A stretch of DNA of 64,000 nucleotides from NCBI RefSeq assembly GCF_017813395.1, contig NZ_JAGIZB010000006.1, forward strand, positions 62,001 to 126,000. The letters are read 5' to 3'. The position numbers were made by a program, and so were the translations under genes. A model generated the notes under the pieces. That model saw nothing but the letters and a program-made list of their open reading frames with translations, was not told where the DNA came from and ran no database searches. Numbering within the stretch: the stretch's first letter is position 1; every line of letters begins with the position of its first letter. The stretch is from Pararoseomonas baculiformis. GTDB taxonomy: Bacteria; Pseudomonadota; Alphaproteobacteria; Acetobacterales; Acetobacteraceae. Positions 60,013 through 64,000 of the stretch are shown in pieces.

Positions 60013-60849
60013 CTAGCCCTGCAGCAGGCGAATAATCCCGTCCAGCTGGTCGAGGTCCCGGTAGGAGATCGTCACCTTCCCCCCCTTTCCCCCGTGCTCG
60101 ATGGCCACCCTCAGGCCCAGGCGCTCCGACAGTTCGCGTTCCAGCGCGCGGGTTTCGGCATCCTGGCCCCTGCGGGCGGCGCGGGGTCGGTCGGCGGCGG
60201 CGGCCAGGGCTTCGGTCTGCCGCACGTTCAGGCCGCGGGTCACGACCATCTCGGCCAGGCGCACCGGGTCGGGTGCGGTCAGAAGGGCACGGGCATGGCC
60301 GGCGGTCAGGCTGCCGCGGCCGAGCATCTGGCGCACACCCTGCGGCAGGCCCAGCAGGCGCATGGTATTGGCGACATGGCTGCGGCTTTTGCCGACGGCG
60401 GCGCCCAGGGCTTCCGCCTTCAGGCCGAACTCCTCCGTGAGGCGGCGGTAGCCCTCCGCCTCCTCCAGGGCGTTCAGGTCTTCGCGCTGGAGGTTCTCGA
60501 CCAGGCCGGCGGCCATGGCGGCGCGGTCGTCCATCTCGCGGACGCTGACGGGCACCTCATGCAGCCGGGCGGCCTGGGCGGCGCGCCAGCGGCGCTCCCC
60601 GCCGATGATCTGGTAGCTGCCCTTCGCCCCGGGCTTGGGCCGCACGAGGATGGGCTGGAGAACGCCGTGTTCGCGGATGGAGGCGGTCAGCTCGGCCAGG
60701 GCCTCCTCGTCCATCGGGCCGCGCGGCTGGAAGGGGCCGGGCTCCAGCGCCTCCACGGGCAGGGTCTGGGGGGTGGCAGCCGCCGGGGCGGACTCGTCGC
60801 CCAGCAGGGCCGAGAGGCCCATTCCGAGGCGGGTGGGCTTGCGGCTCAT
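60013..60849 (-). CDS. parB: Chromosome-partitioning protein ParB
   Basis: 278 aa CTPase clamp that loads at parS and spreads. It starts RLGMGLSALLGDE, then the Box I/II region PFQPRGPMDEEALAELTASI and IIGGERRWRAAQAARLHEVP (GGERRW, the CTP site), then the HTH GLKAEALGAAVGKSRSHVAN and a C-terminal dimer domain. Normal length. The ATG overlaps the parA stop (ATGA). Converges on holA across the repeat element. Confidence 0.96.
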   Translation of the reverse strand: MSRKPTRLGMGLSALLGDESAPAAATPQTLPVEALEPGPFQPRGPMDEEALAELTASIREHGVLQPILVRPKPGAKGSYQIIGGERRWRAAQAARLHEVPVSVREMDDRAAMAAGLVENLQREDLNALEEAEGYRRLTEEFGLKAEALGAAVGKSRSHVANTMRLLGLPQGVRQMLGRGSLTAGHARALLTAPDPVRLAEMVVTRGLNVRQTEALAAAADRPRAARRGQDAETRALERELSERLGLRVAIEHGGKGGKVTISYRDLDQLDGIIRLLQG

Positions 60850-61685
60850 GCGGCGCCTGCCTTGGCCTGGCGTGCCCGGGCGCGGTCGCGCTTCAGCAGC
60901 TCGGCCGCCAGCTTGATGTAGGCCTGCGCGCCGGAGGAGCGGATATCGTAGAGCAGCACGGGAAGGCCGTGGGATGGCGCCTCGGAGACGCGGATGTTGC
61001 GGGGGATCACCGTGTCGTACACCCGGTCCTTGAAGAAGCTGCGGACATCGCGCGCAACCAGCTCGGAGAGGTTGTTGCGGCGATCGAACATGGTCAGGAC
61101 GATTCCGTCCAGCGCCAGCTCCGGGTTCAGCCGCTTCACGCGCTCCACCGTGCGCGCGATCTGGGAGATCCCCTCAAGCGCGAAGAACTCGGTCTGCAGC
61201 GGGACCATGACGGATTGCGCCGCGACGAGGGCGTTGAGGGTGAGCAGCCCGAGCGAGGGCGGGCAGTCGACCAACAGGTAGTCGTAGCGGGCCAGGGTGG
61301 CGGCATCGCGCGACAGGGCGTCGGCGAGGCGCCGCTCGCGGTCCTCCATGCCGACCATCTCGATTTCCGCGCCGGCGAGGTCGTTGTCGGCGGGCAGGAG
61401 ATCGAGGCCCGGGATCTTGCTGGGGCGGATCAGCTCGGCCAGCGGGCGGTCCCCCACCAGCAGGGCATAAGTGCCGGCGCCGCGCCCGTTGCGGGGCACG
61501 CCGAGGCCGGTGGAGGCATTTCCCTGGGGATCCATGTCCAGCAGCAGCACGCGCTTGGTGCTGGCCAGGGCGGTGGCCAGGTTGATGGCCGTGGTGGTCT
61601 TGCCCACGCCGCCCTTCTGGTTGGCGAGCGCGATGCGGCGCGGGCCGGAGGCACGCGCGGGGTTGGGGCGGTCAGGTGCCGGCAC
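60846..61685 (-). CDS. parA: Chromosome-partitioning ATPase ParA
   Basis: 279 aa ParA/Soj ATPase that positions ParB-parS complexes. Deviant Walker A RIALANQKGGVGKTTTAINL, Walker A' LLDMDPQGNASTGLG and Walker B DYLLVDCPPSLGLLTLNALV are intact. The start is GTG 61685 (VPAPDRPNPARASG), 14 bases inside the end of rsmG; a start nearer to the first strand cannot be excluded. Confidence 0.96.
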   Translation of the reverse strand: MPAPDRPNPARASGPRRIALANQKGGVGKTTTAINLATALASTKRVLLLDMDPQGNASTGLGVPRNGRGAGTYALLVGDRPLAELIRPSKIPGLDLLPADNDLAGAEIEMVGMEDRERRLADALSRDAATLARYDYLLVDCPPSLGLLTLNALVAAQSVMVPLQTEFFALEGISQIARTVERVKRLNPELALDGIVLTMFDRRNNLSELVARDVRSFFKDRVYDTVIPRNIRVSEAPSHGLPVLLYDIRSSGAQAYIKLAAELLKRDRARARQAKAGAA

Positions 61686-62277
61686 GGCAGATTCCGGATA
61701 TGCGAAGGATGGTGGCGCCCGGTTCGGTACGGCTCTCGAAGCGCTCGGCGGTCATTGTCCAACCCGCCTCGGCGGCGGTCAATTCGGCTTCCGCGTTCCG
61801 GCCCTTCGGGAAGATCGCAACGCCACCAGGGGCGAGCAGCCGGGCTGCATGGCCGAGCAGCACGGACAGGGGCGCCAGGGCGCGCGCGCTGACCAGGGCC
61901 AGCGGCAGAAGCTGTACGGCCTCGATCCGTTCGGCATGCACGCGGACATGCGACAGGCCGAGCTCGGCCGAGGCGGCGAGCAGGAAGGCGGCCTTGCGCC
62001 GGTCCGATTCCACGAGGTGCCAGGGGCGCGACCTGTCCGCAATGGCCAGCACCAGCCCGGGGAAGCCGCCGCCGGTGCCGAGATCAGCCGCCGGTCCGCC
62101 GCCGGGGGGCAGCAGTGGAAGGAGTTGCAGCGAATCCGCGATGTGACGGGCGCGCAGCGTGGCTGCATCGCGCTCCGCCACTAGGTTGATGCGGGCATTC
62201 CACTTGAGGAGCAGGGCGAGGAAAGCATCCAGCCCGGCCTCCGTTTCACGTGAAATCACGGCGTCCGGTGCCTTCAC
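61672..62277 (-). CDS. rsmG: 16S rRNA (guanine-527-N7)-methyltransferase RsmG
   Basis: 201 aa (GidB). Motif I ADLGTGGGFPGLVLAIADRS; FLALLLKWNARINLVAERDA and RHIADSLQLLPLL are the family N-terminal landmarks; HLVESDRRKAAFLLAAS binds the adenosyl part. It overlaps mnmG by 4 bases and parA by 14, so the mnmG-rsmG-parA-parB genes form one operon. A parS-like site lies within the first codons. Confidence 0.96.
   Translation of the reverse strand: MKAPDAVISRETEAGLDAFLALLLKWNARINLVAERDAATLRARHIADSLQLLPLLPPGGGPAADLGTGGGFPGLVLAIADRSRPWHLVESDRRKAAFLLAASAELGLSHVRVHAERIEAVQLLPLALVSARALAPLSVLLGHAARLLAPGGVAIFPKGRNAEAELTAAEAGWTMTAERFESRTEPGATILRISGICRAGT
62242..62257. other. Candidate parS centromere site inside rsmG
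   Basis: CGTTTCACGTGAAATC matches the bacterial parS consensus TGTTTCACGTGAAACA at 13 of 16 positions, including the whole palindromic core GTTTCACGTGAAA (62243-62255). parS sites within or near mnmG-rsmG-parAB are common, so this is a likely ParB loading site. Role inferred. Confidence 0.8.
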
Positions 62278-64000
62278 GCCGCCCCCGCCCTGGCAAGTGC
62301 CTGTGAACGCCGGAGGAAGCCCGCCAGGGCCACCAGCGCGGCGGGCGTCACGCCCGGCACGCGCCCGGCAGCGCCCAGCGTGGCGGGCCGGGCCGTGGAG
62401 AGGCGCTGCCTCATCTCCGTGGAGAGGCCGGCGATGATGGCGAAGTCGACATCCTCGGGAATGGGCAGGCGCTCCTCGCGCTCCAGGGCGGCAAACTCGG
62501 CGGCCTGGCGGGAGAGATAGGGAGCGTAGAGCGCCTCCGTCTCCAGCTGCTCCCGGACGCCGCGCGGCAGGTCATGCAGCCAGGGGAAGGCGGCTTCCAG
62601 AGCCGGGCCGGCGGCGGCGGGCAGGGCCATCACCTCCAGCAGGGAACGGGGCACGCCATCCTGGTTCACCGCGATGCCGGCCGCGGCCAGGGCGGCGGGG
62701 GTGGCGACCGATGCCCTCGCACGCGCCAGGGCATCCTGCACTGCCCGGGCAAAGGCGCGGTGCCGCGCCGCGCGCTCCGGCCCCACGCAGCCCCAGTCGA
62801 TGCCGCGCTCGGTCAGCCGCAGCCCGGCATTGTCGGCCCGCAGCCGCAGCCTGTGCTCCGCGCGGGCGGTGAGCATGCGATAGGGTTCCGTCACGCCCTG
62901 GGTCACGAGGTCATCCACCAGCACGCCGGCATAGGCTTCGGTTCGCAGCAGCAGGCGTGGCTCGCCGCCCCCTGCCCTCTGCGCCGCGTTCAGCCCGGCC
63001 AGGAGGCCCTGGGCGGCCGCTTCCTCATAGCCTGTGGTGCCGTTCACCTGGCCCGCCAGGAAGAGGCGCGGCACGGCCCGCACCTCCAGGCTGGGCCGCA
63101 GGGCGCGGGGGTCCAGGTGGTCGTATTCGATGGCATAGCCGTGCCGCAGGATGCGCGCGCGGCCCAGGCCGGGAATGCTGGCGATGGCGGCTTCCTGCAC
63201 CTCTCGCGGAAGGCTGGTGGAGATGCCGTTCGGATAGACCGTGGGGTCGTCCAGCCCTTCCGGTTCGAGGAAGATCTGATGCCGCTCGCGCTCCGCGAAG
63301 CGCACCACCTTGTCCTCGATGGAAGGGCAGTAGCGCGGCCCGGCACCCTGGATCTGGCCGGTGTAGATCGGCGCACGGTCCAGCGCGCCGCGGATGATCT
63401 CATGCGTGCGGGGCGTGGTGGCCGTGATGCCGCAGACCACCTGCGGGCCGGTGATCCGCTCCGTCATCCAGGAGAGGGGTTCGGCCGGGTCGTCCCCGGG
63501 CTGCGGCTCCACCGCGTCCCAGTCGATCGTGCGGCCATCCAGCCTGGGCGGTGTGCCAGTCTTGAGCCGGCGCACGGGCAGGCCAAGGCCCAGCAGCGCG
63601 AGGGCCAGCCCGACCGAGGCCGGGTCGCCATGCCGCCCGGCGGGCATCCGCTCCTCGCCCAAATGGATCTCGCCGCGCAGGAAGGTGCCGGCCGTGACGA
63701 CCACGGCGCCGCAGGCGATCCGGGTGCCGTCGCCGGTCAGCACGGCATCGATCCCGCCATCAGCCCCGCGCTCCAGCCCCTCCGCCACGCCTTCGCGGAG
63801 GGTGAGGTTGGGCGTGGCCTCCAGCAGGGCGCGAATGGCGCGGCGGTAGAGGCCTCGGTCCGCCTGGGCGCGCGGCCCGCGTACCGCCGGGCCCTTGCTC
63901 CGGTTCAGGAGCTTGAAATGGATGCCTGCGGCATCGGCCGCCCGGCCCATCAGCCCGTCCAGCGCGTCCACCTCGCGCACGAGGTGCCCCTTGCCCACGC
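62274..64000 (-). CDS. mnmG: tRNA uridine-5-carboxymethylaminomethyl modification enzyme MnmG (5'-partial)
   Basis: FAD enzyme that, with MnmE, modifies U34 of several tRNAs. At least 575 residues are in the window; the N-terminal FAD GxGxxG region lies beyond base 64000. Visible landmarks: GHLVREVDALDGLMGRAADA at the cut end, VVVTAGTFLRGEIHLGEERM, LKTGTPPRLDGRTIDWDAVE, PRYCPSIEDKVVRFAERERH and FLAGQVNGTTGYEEAAAQGL. The C-terminal helical domain has LTARAEHRLRLRADNAGLRL. It is the upstream gene of the mnmG-rsmG-parAB operon; the GTG at 63998 is internal, not a start. Confidence 0.95.
   Translation of the reverse strand, partial: VGKGHLVREVDALDGLMGRAADAAGIHFKLLNRSKGPAVRGPRAQADRGLYRRAIRALLEATPNLTLREGVAEGLERGADGGIDAVLTGDGTRIACGAVVVTAGTFLRGEIHLGEERMPAGRHGDPASVGLALALLGLGLPVRRLKTGTPPRLDGRTIDWDAVEPQPGDDPAEPLSWMTERITGPQVVCGITATTPRTHEIIRGALDRAPIYTGQIQGAGPRYCPSIEDKVVRFAERERHQIFLEPEGLDDPTVYPNGISTSLPREVQEAAIASIPGLGRARILRHGYAIEYDHLDPRALRPSLEVRAVPRLFLAGQVNGTTGYEEAAAQGLLAGLNAAQRAGGGEPRLLLRTEAYAGVLVDDLVTQGVTEPYRMLTARAEHRLRLRADNAGLRLTERGIDWGCVGPERAARHRAFARAVQDALARARASVATPAALAAAGIAVNQDGVPRSLLEVMALPAAAGPALEAAFPWLHDLPRGVREQLETEALYAPYLSRQAAEFAALEREERLPIPEDVDFAIIAGLSTEMRQRLSTARPATLGAAGRVPGVTPAALVALAGFLRRSQALARAGAA

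Noticed and set aside
1-64000. tRNA, rRNA, CRISPR arrays and riboswitches
   Set aside because: I looked for cloverleaf signatures, spaced direct repeats and known aptamer cores in the intergenic regions and found none that I could support by eye; a covariance-model scan would settle it.

Overview
This is 64 kb of GC-rich chromosomal DNA (roughly 70% G+C by eye) from an alphaproteobacterium, most likely a Roseomonas-like member of the Acetobacteraceae. That placement is an inference from gene content: 5-aminolevulinate synthase for haem, ihfB followed by lapA, accD followed by folC, leuS-lptE-holA converging on mnmG-rsmG-parA-parB, a DUF3576 lipoprotein, and many Tat-exported Bug-type binding proteins. 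No rRNA, tRNA, insertion sequence, prophage or CRISPR array was seen.

Layout. 1-14.8 kb is mostly housekeeping: an Ala/Pro-rich membrane-anchored protein, a TAXI receptor, a lipoprotein, a cupin, an SGNH-like exported protein, a cbpA-cbpM-PAS operon (minus strand), accD-folC, a thiolase, hemA, sppA, ihfB and lapA. 15.0-25.2 kb is a plus-strand catabolic operon: NDP-forming acyl-CoA synthetase, double hot-dog hydratase, two complementary acyl-CoA dehydrogenase subunits, a Bug receptor, a thiolase-fold protein without the nucleophilic Cys, a Cys-less DUF35 partner, an SDR and an ABC binding protein. Its logic resembles the igr steroid side-chain operon of actinobacteria. 25.4-26.2 kb encodes a PEP-CTERM protein. 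26.2-30.9 kb is a minus-strand set: Bug receptor, IclR regulator, adenosine-deaminase-like enzyme and peptide-type binding protein. 31-34.1 kb holds lutB-lutC, an Smr protein and an XRE regulator; 34.2-35.8 kb a Na/Pi cotransporter.

36.0-45.0 kb is a second catabolic island: DapA-family lyase/aldolase, a 3-hydroxyanthranilate 3,4-dioxygenase with all known active-site residues, an alpha/beta hydrolase, a Bug receptor, a complete branched-chain-type ABC importer and a kynurenine-formamidase-like hydrolase. This suggests uptake and breakdown of a tryptophan- or anthranilate-derived aromatic. 45-55.4 kb is mixed: M20 peptidase, phaB, a tandem YciI protein, DMT exporter, methyltransferase, yggS, a ThiE/TenI-like protein, a major porin, a DUF3576 lipoprotein and a PRC-barrel protein. 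55.6-64 kb is the conserved leuS-lptE-holA block facing parB-parA-rsmG-mnmG, with a candidate parS inside rsmG. The right end is probably close to the replication origin, since that gene group usually is; no origin was identified.

The most unusual non-coding feature is a roughly 250-bp intergenic element made of four consecutive perfect hairpins. It is present in two near-identical copies (47.0 and 59.7 kb) and one diverged inverted partial copy (49.5 kb), and lone hairpins resembling its first stem occur at 25.2 and 38.4 kb. A second regulatory theme is a TTGAATGCC box both upstream of the 15-25 kb operon and between the IclR gene and its Bug neighbour, suggesting one IclR-controlled regulon.
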